Shown here piece after piece: positions 1-9,143 of a DNA stretch of 24,212 nucleotides; within the stretch, counting starts at the first letter, position 1, and the number at the start of each line of letters is the position of its first letter. The notes beneath the pieces are model-generated. The model saw only the letters and a list, made by a program, of their open reading frames with translations. It made no database searches and was not told where the DNA came from. The position numbers and the translations under genes are program-made. The stretch spans positions 1 through 24,212 of the IMG/VR virus record IMGVR_UViG_3300024346_000502. One strand, written 5' to 3'. This DNA comes from a virus.

Positions 1-465
1 ACTCAACTCAATCAAATCATATTGCTTAATAATTCTAATTGCCTTGTCTGACTTCTCGTCAAACCCATCATCCCACTTGTTCATACGTCCACCAATAGAA
101 AAACCAGTTAGTGTTCCATCTAGAACTTTTTCCCAAGTATCTTGTGCACCCTTTGAAACATATGCTGATACGAATACACCGTTATAAAACTTCTTTGAGT
201 CTGGATCAAAATACTTATCTGCTTTGAATGAAACCATCTTGCCTACTGCTAGTGGCTGATGCATTTCTCTGATGTTCCCTCTGAATTTTGCAAACGCATC
301 CATTGATGCTTCTGCTGTTACGATGTCATCTTGCTTATCAACATTGTCTAAAGATGCAAAACCAGAAACCATTCTACGCTCTTTGTCTACCTTGGTAAGA
401 GGCATAGAAAGACGCAAATTATTGCCATCGGTATTCCAATGGGCTTTGGATATATTGCTCACCAT
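1..465 (-). CDS. Prohead protease, XkdF-like (Peptidase_S78_2), 3' end cut by window
   Basis: The visible 155 residues match the XkdF-type prohead serine protease family, which trims scaffold and capsid proteins during head maturation. Seen: a short N-terminal strand, then KVDKERRMVSGFASLDNVD (residues about 25-43), the EMH motif with candidate catalytic His at 67-69, and GFSIGG at 121-126 with candidate nucleophile Ser123. The gene continues beyond base 1, so the C-terminal part (often scaffold-like) is not visible. It lies just downstream of the portal gene, the usual position for a head protease. The start is ambiguous. ATG at 465 has a GGAGGG site 9 bases upstream, while GTG at 462 sits 6 bases after a TATAAT box and could be leaderless. 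Family confidence is high; the catalytic residues are assigned by motif only. Confidence 0.85.
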   Translation of the reverse strand, partial: MVSNISKAHWNTDGNNLRLSMPLTKVDKERRMVSGFASLDNVDKQDDIVTAEASMDAFAKFRGNIREMHQPLAVGKMVSFKADKYFDPDSKKFYNGVFVSAYVSKGAQDTWEKVLDGTLTGFSIGGRMNKWDDGFDEKSDKAIRIIKQYDLIELS

Positions 466-517
466 TATATTATACCCTCCATTTTATATAAGTCTCACAT
501 TTTGGACAAATTGGACA

Positions 518-2110
518 TTAAGGAGTTTTTCTTCCTTCACCCTTTGGGGCTCTTCCAGCAACTGTTGAAGTGCTATCAGAGTTGTTATTAGTTCTTTCAG
601 AGTCTCTTGCTCTTGTTGTGGTTGCCTCTGCTGCTGCTTCTGGCTTAAGGTCCAGGACCTCATCACCACCATCTCTTTGTGGCATATCCAAAACAACTCT
701 TGCTTCGTTAGGAGTCATGATCTGATTCTTAACATAACGCTCAAGGATTTGAGACTGAGCAATTTCATCTGTAAGAGTTAGTTCGTTAAACGTAAACTCA
801 ATGATGTCTGTCTTTTCACGAATAATCTTATTGATCATTTTCTCAAGTTGTCTTTGTGCTGGTCTTGCAACCTGCTCTTTGAAGGTACGATCCTGTGCAA
901 GTGCTGCTGCAATAGATCCAGAATCGCCACCTCCAAGTTTAGACAATGGCACTTGATGTGCTACTAGAATGTCATCACGGTTTTGTTTACGATACTCTTT
1001 AAATGAGCCGTCCTGTATTCCGTCTTCGATGGGATCCATCTTAAATTCAACTTTGTTATTTTCGCTATCACCTGGAAGTGGAATATATAGCGTTCTGTGT
1101 GACTGCCCTCTGAGACTTGTCTGTAAGAATCTAAACATCTTATCTTCTGCATCTCCAGAAAGTTTTGCACCTTTTAGTGTTACAACGTATCTTGGTACTG
1201 CCTTGTTTGCAAAGTAGTCAATGTTGTACTGTGAAGCAAGAGAGTCTCCGTGTAGTGAGTTGATAGCCGACATAATGTCTGGCACTCCGTAAAATGTGTT
1301 TAGAGGTGAGTACTGCTTGAAGTGAATAATTTCGTTTGGTCTAGCATCTGTTGTTAATGGGTTTTGGTTCTTTGCTCCAAAGTTACGGAAGTATACAATC
1401 TTGTTTCCAATGATCTGAACATAACCGTCTTTGATTCTTCGTACTCGCATTGTTGTTGCTGGTATATGTCCAACATAACCAATTTCTCCACGAGTGGTTC
1501 TACCAATTTCTAAATAGCCATTACCAGTAGACTGAAGGTCTGTGTAAACTTTTTCCATGGTTGCCGTAAATGAGTCATCATCATTAAGTGACTCTAGCCA
1601 ATCTCTTGCCTCAATCTTTGTTCTTTCAATTCTCTTTCTTGCCTTCTGTGTTGCACTGTTATCTTCTGATGACTCAAGTCTCATCATTGTTCTTTGAGAA
1701 ACCTTAAACTCATATCCTAGGCCTACAATGTTTTCTACCTTAGCGTCAATTGCTGCGTGGTTTGCAAATGAAGTGTCGTAGTAATTTGCTAATTCATAAA
1801 GGTTCCATGGTGGAGTAATTACATCAAACATTCCGTAGCCGTTTACATATACTAGACCTGGGTTAATTTCTTTTGATTGTGCTCCGTCAATACCGCTTTT
1901 TCCAGCAAGTGCTGCAGTTGTATATTGAGTTGTTGGTTCAACCATCTTTGTTGAAGATCTGCTTATTCGTCTTTTAAAATTTGCTTCTAGTCCATCAAGA
2001 GATTTTAGTGCGTCCCAATTTCCGTTAAATGGATCTGACTTTGAAAAACTGTCGTCCTTCTTTACTACATCATCAATTCTTGCACCAATCTCGTACTGGT
2101 TATCTTCCAT
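518..2110 (-). CDS. Phage portal protein
   Basis: This 530-residue protein has the size and motifs of a tailed-phage portal of the HK97/PBSX type. The portal forms the dodecameric ring at the capsid vertex through which DNA enters and leaves. Seen: GNGYLEIGR at 196-204, IIHFKQYSPLNTFYGVPDI at 261-279, and NIDYFANKAVPRYVV at 296-310, which match the portal wing/stem core. A Gly-rich stretch LGGGDSGSIAAALAQ near residue 390 follows. The C-terminal 50 residues are Glu/Thr/Ser/Asn-rich and probably disordered. The start overlaps nothing and lies 2 bases after the preceding gene's stop, and the protease gene follows after about 50 bases. The terminase and major capsid genes expected near a portal are not in this window; they may lie to the left or elsewhere. 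Confidence 0.93.
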   Translation of the reverse strand: MEDNQYEIGARIDDVVKKDDSFSKSDPFNGNWDALKSLDGLEANFKRRISRSSTKMVEPTTQYTTAALAGKSGIDGAQSKEINPGLVYVNGYGMFDVITPPWNLYELANYYDTSFANHAAIDAKVENIVGLGYEFKVSQRTMMRLESSEDNSATQKARKRIERTKIEARDWLESLNDDDSFTATMEKVYTDLQSTGNGYLEIGRTTRGEIGYVGHIPATTMRVRRIKDGYVQIIGNKIVYFRNFGAKNQNPLTTDARPNEIIHFKQYSPLNTFYGVPDIMSAINSLHGDSLASQYNIDYFANKAVPRYVVTLKGAKLSGDAEDKMFRFLQTSLRGQSHRTLYIPLPGDSENNKVEFKMDPIEDGIQDGSFKEYRKQNRDDILVAHQVPLSKLGGGDSGSIAAALAQDRTFKEQVARPAQRQLEKMINKIIREKTDIIEFTFNELTLTDEIAQSQILERYVKNQIMTPNEARVVLDMPQRDGGDEVLDLKPEAAAEATTTRARDSERTNNNSDSTSTVAGRAPKGEGRKTP

Positions 2111-2112
2111 GA

Positions 2113-2499
2113 TTAGTCCTCATCTCCATATTTAGCGATAGTATCTTTTGCTGCTTGAACAGCACCAAGGTCGTTTAATGAAGGAATTAGTCCAGCATTT
2201 AGTCGATCAACTTGTTCTGAATACTCTTCTTCGCTTACTCTTGTTAGACCTGGAACAAACACACAGGTGCCGTCTCCTGGATCGCCATAATGCATTGCAG
2301 TCTTTTTTAGTTCTGCCATTCTAGAAATGTCGTTTTTATCTGAAGGAATATTAAGCACAGAGCCATTGCCGTCTGTAAACCACTTGCCATTTGCCTTCTT
2401 ATACACGTAAAGACCCCAGTCATAGTTCTTTTCAATGACCTGTCGTCTAACGTTTTTTACAATTGGTTCACCAGTTTTTGGGTTTATTAAAGAATCCAT
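2113..2499 (-). CDS. Hypothetical protein between tail-like gene and portal
   Basis: I do not recognise this protein of 128 residues (130 if started at the upstream GTG at 2505). It is soluble and mixed alpha/beta, with a motif-poor N-terminus (DSLINPKTGEPIVKNVRRQV) and a segment WGLYVYKKANGKWFTDGNG that looks like beta-hairpins. It ends 2 bases before the portal start, so the two are likely co-translated and it may be a head-associated protein. I prefer the ATG at 2499. It stands exactly 7 bases after TGGTATACT, an extended -10 box, and there is no Shine-Dalgarno site, which fits a leaderless mRNA. The GTG at 2505 is in frame. The preceding 1240-residue gene ends in the same frame, separated only by its TGA and a few codons. 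Confidence 0.72.
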   Translation of the reverse strand: MDSLINPKTGEPIVKNVRRQVIEKNYDWGLYVYKKANGKWFTDGNGSVLNIPSDKNDISRMAELKKTAMHYGDPGDGTCVFVPGLTRVSEEEYSEQVDRLNAGLIPSLNDLGAVQAAKDTIAKYGDED

Positions 2500-2506
2500 A
2501 ACCACA

Positions 2507-2515
2507 AGTATACCA
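2507..2515 (-). promoter_or_regulatory. Extended -10 promoter, leaderless start of the 130-aa/portal operon
   Basis: The minus strand reads TGGTATACT, then TGTGGTT, then ATG at 2499. The predicted transcription start falls on or next to the start codon. No clear -35 box was seen. The same TGGTATACT string recurs at 16148-16156. Confidence 0.5.
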
Positions 2516-2517
2516 TA

Positions 2518-5500
2518 TCATACTGGATCGACAACGTATTTGACCCAGTTAATATCCGTATACACAGAATATCCGTAATCCTTTAACGTTACAGGGGTAT
2601 CATCGCCAACAACCAACTTATTGGTTCCCGTATAACTCTTGTAAACCTCTGCTGGATTAACCCCATAGAAACTGCTTTCTGCCAAAACAAGAACCTTATT
2701 CCAGTTAAACGAAGGAGAATCCCAAAATTCCCAATCTAAAACAGACCCAGACAAAACCTTAACTCTAAACCATGGTCTGTCTGAAACGTTCTGGACCTCT
2801 TGTAGGTTTGTTGACTGATAGTATGAAATGCTATTAAATAGCAGTGGTCCTGTTAGTCTTATGGCTCCCTCGAAAGATGAGAAGATTAGGCTATCGGCAA
2901 AACTTATACCCAAGAATCCCCACTCTTGAAGAGTTAGAACTGGCTCTTTGACAATCTTGCCATTCCAATAAAAACCTATTCCATTCTGGACTAAGCCAGT
3001 CTTTGCATCTATTGCATAAATCTTTGCTCTTCTTCCGCTTGGATCACTTGCAACCATATAGAACTTTATGTATGCCGTTTTGCTTTCTATCTCAAATATT
3101 TGTGTAGGTGCATATGGGAAATAGTCTCCATCAAATCTAACGGCCATCTGCATTGCAATTGCCTTAAAATCATCTGCTCTGCTAGTATTGATTGGAATTA
3201 AAAGACCTCTGTTTACTAGTGGGTCATACTTTCCTCTAACCTGTATTCCGCTTGTCTTGGTTAAGTAAAGGTATGATGATGATCCGCTATATATCGAAAA
3301 TGGATTTTGCTTTTTAAAGTCATAATAGATTCCTGTTTTTGTGTAAGGATAAATAGGAGTTCCAAACCTTGTTCCAATTGGGCTTGCGTCAGATTCGTTT
3401 AATGCTTGTGAGGCATAGGAAAGTTTTTTAATAATAACATTTCCAATATCAGAATCTTTAATGTTCATGTCAATATGTGTCACAATAGAAAGATCATTAA
3501 AGTCTACGCCTGAAGGTGGATAGATAATCATATTATCTACAACTTCATATCTTGTTGTCATCCAGTCTGTACCAGGAACCAGGATACCATTTCTAGAGGG
3601 TCTTTCTGTTTTTGTAAAATAGAATGGAGTTGCATTTGCTCCTAATTCAGTGTACTGAAAAGTTACATAACTTTTTACAATTGCTCCGTCTGTATCATAT
3701 CTATAATCTTTTGCTATTTTATTTTTAAGATCTTCATAATCGTTATACCCAGTAAACAAATAATTATCAAGTGACTCATAGGTTCTTTGAACTGGTAGAC
3801 CGTATTCATTTGCAAGTTCTGCGTATGTCCATTCAACTGGCTCAGTTTCTATTGCAATTGTTTTTGATGTTACTGGATAGTCAATGTTAAATTGAATAAA
3901 GTCAAGATCAAAATATTGGTCTCCTCTTTTATCAATGACAGACTCAGCAAAATAAGTCAATGGGATTTGATCTTCCCAATAAGCATTTGCAGATACTGAT
4001 AGTTTGTAAGTATCAAAAACCTTGTTTGGAACAAGGGTATAACTTGCAACATGATCAATAAGTGCGTCTTCATCGTCAATAAGAACCACTCCACCAGATA
4101 TGGCACCCAGAGCAGTTGAAGTTGGGCCTCCAGACGGTGGCATTGATGTAGTGTCTATTCCACCATCGATACCTATTAACTGATTGTTTTGATATATAGC
4201 GAATAGGTCTTCGTTCCATATTGGTACGCCTATTTCATTAAACAGTCCCCTGATTTTTTGAAAATTGTATTTTGTGCAAAAGCCAATCTTATAAATTTTA
4301 CCAGTAAAAGTTGAGGTGTTGTTCTTTTTGCCACCTGCATACAATCTCAAATCAGATAAAGATCCAAAGAAGTCTGACGCTTGATCTCCAAATCTTTCAA
4401 CAAAGGCTGGAATATTTAATCCAACATCAACCAACTCCCCTGGATCAGCAACTAGTGGAGAGTACAGGGTTTGCAAGGTTCCATTATAATTCATAGAATA
4501 TGATATTTGATTATTAAGTAACTCTATTGCAAAATAACTATTGCTATTTTCTTTTTCAATTCTAAAGAGAGTTTGTGTTTGGGGAGATGTCTGTGGCAAT
4601 CTAAAGCATCCGTAAAAAGATGACACAGAACTTTTTAAGAAATCAAAATTTTCAAATAGAATATGCCCAGAAACGGTGTTCCAATTAGAGTTTGGTCTGA
4701 ATGAAAAAAAGTTTCGTGTGTCTGATGACTGTACGGCATTGCAGTCTGAAAACAACTCATCTTCTGTTTTTGAAGACAGAAGAATTTGAGGAAGTGGATT
4801 TTTTGATACTGATAAACCTTTGCCCTGAATTAAAGTATTATCATTAAAGGCTTGCTTCCAAGAACCTATCTTGGGATACTGATAGTTAGCAGAATAATTT
4901 GCAAAAGCGTAATCAATAAAAACAGATGTTCCACTATATGATGTGTTAATATTTTCTGGTATTTCAACGCCTTGACCAAATACAAACTTTCTTTTTGTGA
5001 CAGCAGTAGGAATGACATATGGATAAATTGCTACACAGTCTATATCAATTGGGAAAACATCTTCGTGTGCATAAAAGCCTATCCAGTCTTGATCTTTTCC
5101 GTTTAGAGTCATTTCTGGAAAATCTAATGTGTCAGGATCATAAGTAAAAGATATAACCTCTTGCCCATTAATTACAAGAGAGGCAACATCTTTTCCAAGT
5201 CTTAGGTGTACGAGCATTGGCCTTGTCCATTCGCCAACATAATATGTTTGATACTCGTCTCCTATCTTTAATCCAATTGAAGGACCATCAACATAGATTC
5301 CATCATCAGAGGCTATGGGGCCAATGATTCGCTTTCTGTCATTTGTATATGCGTTAACTCTAAGCCAAGTTTCTAAAGTATACTGTTTAAATTTTCCAGA
5401 CTCATTTAAAAATCCTAACCCAGGGATTATGATCGATGGATTTACTCCATTTGGATACAGGGATGTTAAACTAGATGTTCCGTAAACAATTGGAATTCCC

Positions 5501-6240
5501 AAGTTTTTTGCTTTAAGCATCTTGTCAGAAATCAAATAATACCCATTAAGTTCTTGTAGTCCATAACATTTTGCAACAATACCCTTTTGTGGAGCAATTG
5601 CAATTGTTGATGGAATGTCTATTGGTGTTACCCCAAGAGATGTGGAAGAAAACTCTTCTGACCATTGTCCAAAAGTTATTCCGTTTACTAAGAAGGCATC
5701 TTCTATTCCTGAGCCTCCAATAAAGTTAATCTTAAACACTAGTTGAATCTGTGCATCCTCTGGAGGAGTATCAAATGTTTCTGACACAAAAACCCAGTTG
5801 TTATTGATTATAGTGTCATAGTTTTTTAAGTGTGTAATTATCTCTGCGCTAGTTGGATCTTCATATCTGTACCCAATTTCAAAACCAGCAATGTAGGTGC
5901 TTTCAGAATAGAAATATGCTCCAACAGAAAATGTTTTTAGATAGGCATTGAGTTCGTTAAGGTTCATGATCTCGTCGCTTATTGCAACAATGGATGCAGA
6001 CTCACTAGATGTTGGAGTAGCAACGATTCTATGAACATAACTGTCAATAAATGGTTCGTCTACTGACTGTGTGTATACGGATACAGTTCCACCCGTTACC
6101 GTCCATTTTGGATAGTTAGAAAGATCTCTCTGAGCCTCTGAGATTAAAGAAACATAGTCTGCGTTATCATCCAAAGCCCATAGACCAGTTGGATGCTCGG
6201 CAAAGGCTTTTTCTGCATATAGGTTTGATGGAGTAGACAT
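2518..6240 (-). CDS. Large structural protein with LamG/concanavalin-like domains (tail or adsorption protein)
   Basis: This 1240-residue protein is almost wholly beta-rich and reads as a chain of jelly-roll (LamG/ConA-like) domains, a fold phages use in virion surface proteins that bind glycans. Seen: a carbohydrate-binding-module-like N-terminus (about 50-195); a LamG-like unit at about 284-408, starting YTLETWLRVNAYTND and ending in a DIDCVAIYPYVI strand; a second at about 540-660 (FRIEKENSNSYFAIEL, LSDLRLYAGG); and a third at about 1035-1165 (YIKFYMVASD, ISFADSLIF). A linker near 700 has a Gly/Ser/Pro-rich stretch. There is no signal peptide or membrane segment. It is encoded beside the portal and protease, so a virion role is likely. 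The exact part (minor tail, baseplate spike or head fibre) is unknown. The start at 6240 has no Shine-Dalgarno site but has TGGTAAAAT 9 bases upstream. Confidence 0.75.
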   Translation of the reverse strand: MSTPSNLYAEKAFAEHPTGLWALDDNADYVSLISEAQRDLSNYPKWTVTGGTVSVYTQSVDEPFIDSYVHRIVATPTSSESASIVAISDEIMNLNELNAYLKTFSVGAYFYSESTYIAGFEIGYRYEDPTSAEIITHLKNYDTIINNNWVFVSETFDTPPEDAQIQLVFKINFIGGSGIEDAFLVNGITFGQWSEEFSSTSLGVTPIDIPSTIAIAPQKGIVAKCYGLQELNGYYLISDKMLKAKNLGIPIVYGTSSLTSLYPNGVNPSIIIPGLGFLNESGKFKQYTLETWLRVNAYTNDRKRIIGPIASDDGIYVDGPSIGLKIGDEYQTYYVGEWTRPMLVHLRLGKDVASLVINGQEVISFTYDPDTLDFPEMTLNGKDQDWIGFYAHEDVFPIDIDCVAIYPYVIPTAVTKRKFVFGQGVEIPENINTSYSGTSVFIDYAFANYSANYQYPKIGSWKQAFNDNTLIQGKGLSVSKNPLPQILLSSKTEDELFSDCNAVQSSDTRNFFSFRPNSNWNTVSGHILFENFDFLKSSVSSFYGCFRLPQTSPQTQTLFRIEKENSNSYFAIELLNNQISYSMNYNGTLQTLYSPLVADPGELVDVGLNIPAFVERFGDQASDFFGSLSDLRLYAGGKKNNTSTFTGKIYKIGFCTKYNFQKIRGLFNEIGVPIWNEDLFAIYQNNQLIGIDGGIDTTSMPPSGGPTSTALGAISGGVVLIDDEDALIDHVASYTLVPNKVFDTYKLSVSANAYWEDQIPLTYFAESVIDKRGDQYFDLDFIQFNIDYPVTSKTIAIETEPVEWTYAELANEYGLPVQRTYESLDNYLFTGYNDYEDLKNKIAKDYRYDTDGAIVKSYVTFQYTELGANATPFYFTKTERPSRNGILVPGTDWMTTRYEVVDNMIIYPPSGVDFNDLSIVTHIDMNIKDSDIGNVIIKKLSYASQALNESDASPIGTRFGTPIYPYTKTGIYYDFKKQNPFSIYSGSSSYLYLTKTSGIQVRGKYDPLVNRGLLIPINTSRADDFKAIAMQMAVRFDGDYFPYAPTQIFEIESKTAYIKFYMVASDPSGRRAKIYAIDAKTGLVQNGIGFYWNGKIVKEPVLTLQEWGFLGISFADSLIFSSFEGAIRLTGPLLFNSISYYQSTNLQEVQNVSDRPWFRVKVLSGSVLDWEFWDSPSFNWNKVLVLAESSFYGVNPAEVYKSYTGTNKLVVGDDTPVTLKDYGYSVYTDINWVKYVVDPV

Positions 6241-6249
6241 TATGAGTCT

Positions 6250-6258
6250 ATTTTACCA
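6250..6258 (-). promoter_or_regulatory. Possible extended -10 promoter, near-leaderless start of the 1240-aa gene
   Basis: The minus strand reads TGGTAAAAT followed by 9 bases and the ATG at 6240. No ribosome binding site is visible in the 25-base gap after the reductase gene. The -10 match is weaker than at the other sites. Confidence 0.35.
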
Positions 6259-6265
6259 CAGAAGA

Positions 6266-8299
6266 CTACTTGTTTATTTTAATTTCACAGTAATCTGTAG
6301 TGCAGTACATCTCTCCTTGAGCCTCAAGGTTCTCTGCTCCGTCGTAAATTGCAGCAAAATCAATGTGCTTTAATTTACCAATATAAGACTCATATTGCTC
6401 CTCAGTAATACCTGTGTATGGTTGCTGTGGATAAACTGTGTTTCCCATTGGTAGGAATGAAACAGCCTTTAGTTGTCCTTCGTACATATTCAGTGCTGGA
6501 ACAATATGCTTTGACTCTGTGTCTTTGTCAAATGACAATGTTACAGATACTCCATTATCAGACCAATACTTTTGAGCAGTTGCAGCAAGGGCAATCTTTT
6601 CAAATAGTGTTACATCTTTTTCAGATCGTGGATGACCTGATTTAATTGGGAAATAAACTACTGATGTGTTTGCTGATACTACGTCATCTTCAATTGTGTA
6701 CCCTGCTGCTTTGAACAAATGAATCATTGGATCTGTGTTTCCAAAACGAACGGCACGAAGGAAGAACTCTCCTCCAGGACCCCAGTGAACTCCAGGAGTT
6801 GCACCAGAAAGAATTGAAACTGATCCTGATGGTTTAACTGTTGTTACACGAATTGATTCACGAACACATAGCCATTCCGAATACTGGTGATCATAGTGAC
6901 GAATCTTATTGTATCCTTCGTCCATCCATTCACGAACTGTTGGCAAACCTTTCTGATCTGCAAATGATGCAATACCAGTAAGTGAAGTACCAATACGGCG
7001 GTTGCGTTGCATGATGCCGTTTGTTTGTGGCCAGTGTGTCGGAACAAGTGTTACAGTCTTTCCGTATAGGTATGCAAACTTCAGGGTACGCAGGAAGTCT
7101 TCCTTAGACTCATGACGATTCAAGTGCACTTCTACAAGTGTACACAATTCGTATGATTCCAATGGCTGCTCCGCACATGGGTTAAATCCCATCACACGAT
7201 AATCCTTACCGTCTGGCGCATCCTTTAGTCGTCCATAATTACGAGCAACATCAAGCCAGATAAAACCTGGTTCTCCGTTTTCCGTAATTAAATCTACATA
7301 GTCTTCGTACTTTGTTCCTACCTCTGCTGAGATAGAATTGTTTGACATCCAAGCCCAACCTGGATTTTCTGGATCAAAGGAGTTACGCTCTGGAAACATT
7401 TCTGAATTCTTTAGATTCATGAATATGTCGTCTCCTGCAGTACCCAAAGCGAGTGTTGCTGATCTACGGACATTGCCTGATACCACGCAAGTACCAATAA
7501 GGTTTACCAAGTCTACGATGGCACGAGAGTCTAGCGTTTCTCCGCCTCTGGAGCCGATTACACGGTCTATCTGGTCGTGCAACTTGATAAGAGGTGCAGG
7601 CCCTGATGCAACGCCTCCAAAGCCCTTAATGGGTGCTCCAAGAGGTCTGATCAAATCATAGTTAAACTTTTGAATATTTTGGTTTGGTCTTAGGTATGAA
7701 TTAATTAGGAGTCGTACTGACTCTACCCATCCTTCACGAGTGTCTGGGATTTCAAATATCTGTTCTGGTTCTGTTGGGGCATAGATTGTAAAATTCTTAT
7801 CCTGTCCCACTGTATCAAACCCTACACCAATACCAAGCATTAAAGCATCCATAACCCAAGCAAATAGGGCTCCTGGATCATTCTTATCAAGGTCCTTGGT
7901 AGACACCATTGCACAGTTTTGTAGTGCTGCAGAGTTCTTCTTCTCCATAGTCATAGGTGTTCCAAATGCCCACATGCCTCGTCCTGGTGGTGTCCACTTT
8001 AATTCAAACATTCTTTGAAATGCTTCTTGTGCTGACTTCTGAGCCTTATAGTCATTCCATGGTAGACGGTTTTCCTTAGCATGATTCTTTTGAACTGAAT
8101 ACATGCCCTCGATTACACGACGACAAACTTCATGCCATCTCTCCTTAGTTCCATCTTCCTTCATGCGAGAATAAGTACGGATAAAAGTAATTTCTCCAAG
8201 TGAGTTTTCTGCTGCATCTTTAAATCCAAATGGGCTTTCTTGGCTTTTATACTTTTCTACAAAATCCTCTGGAAGTTTAAAACTAAAAAAATCTGACAT
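6266..8299 (-). CDS. nrdJ: Adenosylcobalamin-dependent ribonucleoside-triphosphate reductase (class II, monomeric)
   Basis: This enzyme reduces ribonucleotides to deoxyribonucleotides using coenzyme B12 and supplies dNTPs for phage DNA synthesis. All diagnostic residues are present. Cys129 in LQNCAMVST and Cys385 in YELCTL form the active-site redox pair. Cys374 in NPCAEQ is the thiyl-radical residue, with Glu376 beside it. Cys666 and Cys671 in MYCTTDYCEIK form the C-terminal shuttle pair. The 11-residue spacing of the radical cysteine to its partner and the 5-residue spacing of the tail pair match the Lactobacillus-type monomeric reductase. VKPSGSVSILSGATPG (489-504) is the conserved phosphate-binding loop. 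At 677 residues it is somewhat shorter than the roughly 740-residue bacterial enzyme. AAAGGA lies 8 bases before the ATG. It has its own promoter and lies between the oxygenase island and the virion genes, a common place for phage metabolic genes. Confidence 0.96.
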   Translation of the reverse strand: MSDFFSFKLPEDFVEKYKSQESPFGFKDAAENSLGEITFIRTYSRMKEDGTKERWHEVCRRVIEGMYSVQKNHAKENRLPWNDYKAQKSAQEAFQRMFELKWTPPGRGMWAFGTPMTMEKKNSAALQNCAMVSTKDLDKNDPGALFAWVMDALMLGIGVGFDTVGQDKNFTIYAPTEPEQIFEIPDTREGWVESVRLLINSYLRPNQNIQKFNYDLIRPLGAPIKGFGGVASGPAPLIKLHDQIDRVIGSRGGETLDSRAIVDLVNLIGTCVVSGNVRRSATLALGTAGDDIFMNLKNSEMFPERNSFDPENPGWAWMSNNSISAEVGTKYEDYVDLITENGEPGFIWLDVARNYGRLKDAPDGKDYRVMGFNPCAEQPLESYELCTLVEVHLNRHESKEDFLRTLKFAYLYGKTVTLVPTHWPQTNGIMQRNRRIGTSLTGIASFADQKGLPTVREWMDEGYNKIRHYDHQYSEWLCVRESIRVTTVKPSGSVSILSGATPGVHWGPGGEFFLRAVRFGNTDPMIHLFKAAGYTIEDDVVSANTSVVYFPIKSGHPRSEKDVTLFEKIALAATAQKYWSDNGVSVTLSFDKDTESKHIVPALNMYEGQLKAVSFLPMGNTVYPQQPYTGITEEQYESYIGKLKHIDFAAIYDGAENLEAQGEMYCTTDYCEIKINK

Positions 8300-8332
8300 A
8301 TGTTTCGTCCTTTCTAAAACGGAATAGTCTTA

Positions 8333-8360
8333 AGTATAGCAGAGTTTTTAAAAAAGTAAA
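8333..8360 (-). promoter_or_regulatory. Promoter of the ribonucleotide reductase gene
   Basis: On the minus strand TTTACT (8360-8355) and TATACT (8338-8333) are separated by 16 bases, and TGC directly before the -10 makes it an extended -10. The predicted start is near 8326, which gives a leader of about 26 bases carrying AAAGGA. Confidence 0.55.
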
Positions 8361-8365
8361 ACTCT
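8341..8365. repeat. Inverted repeat overlapping the reductase promoter
   Basis: AGAGTTTT (8341-8348) and AAAACTCT (8358-8365) form a perfect 8-bp inverted repeat around a 9-base centre. It covers the -35 box and most of the spacer of the reductase promoter. It could be an operator, or a hairpin closing the upstream operon, although no U-tract follows it in the minus direction. Confidence 0.4.
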
Positions 8366-8388
8366 CACCCTATTCTTAATCTTTATGA

Positions 8389-9108
8389 TTAATTAAAATT
8401 CTTTTTTTCCCAAGCCATGCTTCTATATGCATTTGGATATAGTAAGTCTCCACGCTTGTTTTGAGTATATATCTCTTCTGGATCGTGATTTAAATCAATA
8501 ACCATCTCCCAAGACTCTCTTTTAAATGGTATAGCCTGAAGTATTGGAGTTCCTTGTTTTATAACTCCTTCAAAGTTTTTTTCTAAAAAAAATGAGTTTA
8601 AACCATCAGTTAGGAATTTGTCTGTATCTACAACAGCCTCTATTGCTTTCAATGGAGAATATTCTTGATGCATGGGAGACATAAACAAAGTACTGTATCC
8701 TGGAGGGGTTCTTGTCATCCACATAGGATTAATCCTAAAAAGATCTTTTAAATAAATATCAAAGTTAGCAGGATAATGAGATATATGATCTGATGTGTGC
8801 CATCCAATTATTCTGTTTTTTATTTTTAAAAACTCTTCTGGAATATTGCATTCTGATTTACCATTCTTTGTATTTATATATAGGTCAACTGGCATTCTTA
8901 AAAAATACCCCATAGACAAAGAGTCAAAAAATGGAAGACATTTTTTTACTGTTAAGTTTGCATCTCTTGACTCATTCTCCTTGCTAAAAGAAGATGGCTG
9001 ATTTTTATACCAAGAAGGTATATATTTTGTACACGAAACTGGCTCTGGAAACAAGTACTCAAAATTTTTCACTGGCAAAGGAAAAAATTGAATTAAGTTA
9101 TTAGACAT
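8389..9108 (-). CDS. DUF6065-like protein, paralogue 1
   Basis: Function unknown. The 239 residues share an order of motifs with two other genes of this island (14622-15398 and 13218-13928): a Cys-Pro pair near 57-59 (KKCLPF), MGY at 66-68 followed by a conserved Asp75, PPGYSTLFMSPMH (135-147), VVDTD (159-163), and GTPILQAIPFKRESW (186-200). Closest is the 258-residue gene, which has PEGYSALFMTPMN, VVDSD and GTPYLQVLPFKRENW at matching places. The N-terminus carries IPSWYK, also shared with that gene (IPEWYK). No signal peptide or membrane segment. It is the last gene of the oxygenase island, separated by 35 bases from its upstream neighbour. The assignment to DUF6065 rests on memory of the family pattern, which is clearest in the 236-residue paralogue, so the family link is moderate. 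The relation to the 258-residue gene is strong. Confidence 0.7.
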   Translation of the reverse strand: MSNNLIQFFPLPVKNFEYLFPEPVSCTKYIPSWYKNQPSSFSKENESRDANLTVKKCLPFFDSLSMGYFLRMPVDLYINTKNGKSECNIPEEFLKIKNRIIGWHTSDHISHYPANFDIYLKDLFRINPMWMTRTPPGYSTLFMSPMHQEYSPLKAIEAVVDTDKFLTDGLNSFFLEKNFEGVIKQGTPILQAIPFKRESWEMVIDLNHDPEEIYTQNKRGDLLYPNAYRSMAWEKKNFN

Positions 9109-9143
9109 CTTGTATATTACTTTCTAATATAACAAAATAAATA

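Noticed and set aside
466-517. Near direct repeat TTGGACA in the portal-protease gap as a regulatory element
   Set aside because: Two short copies only, with no promoter geometry around them; probably chance.
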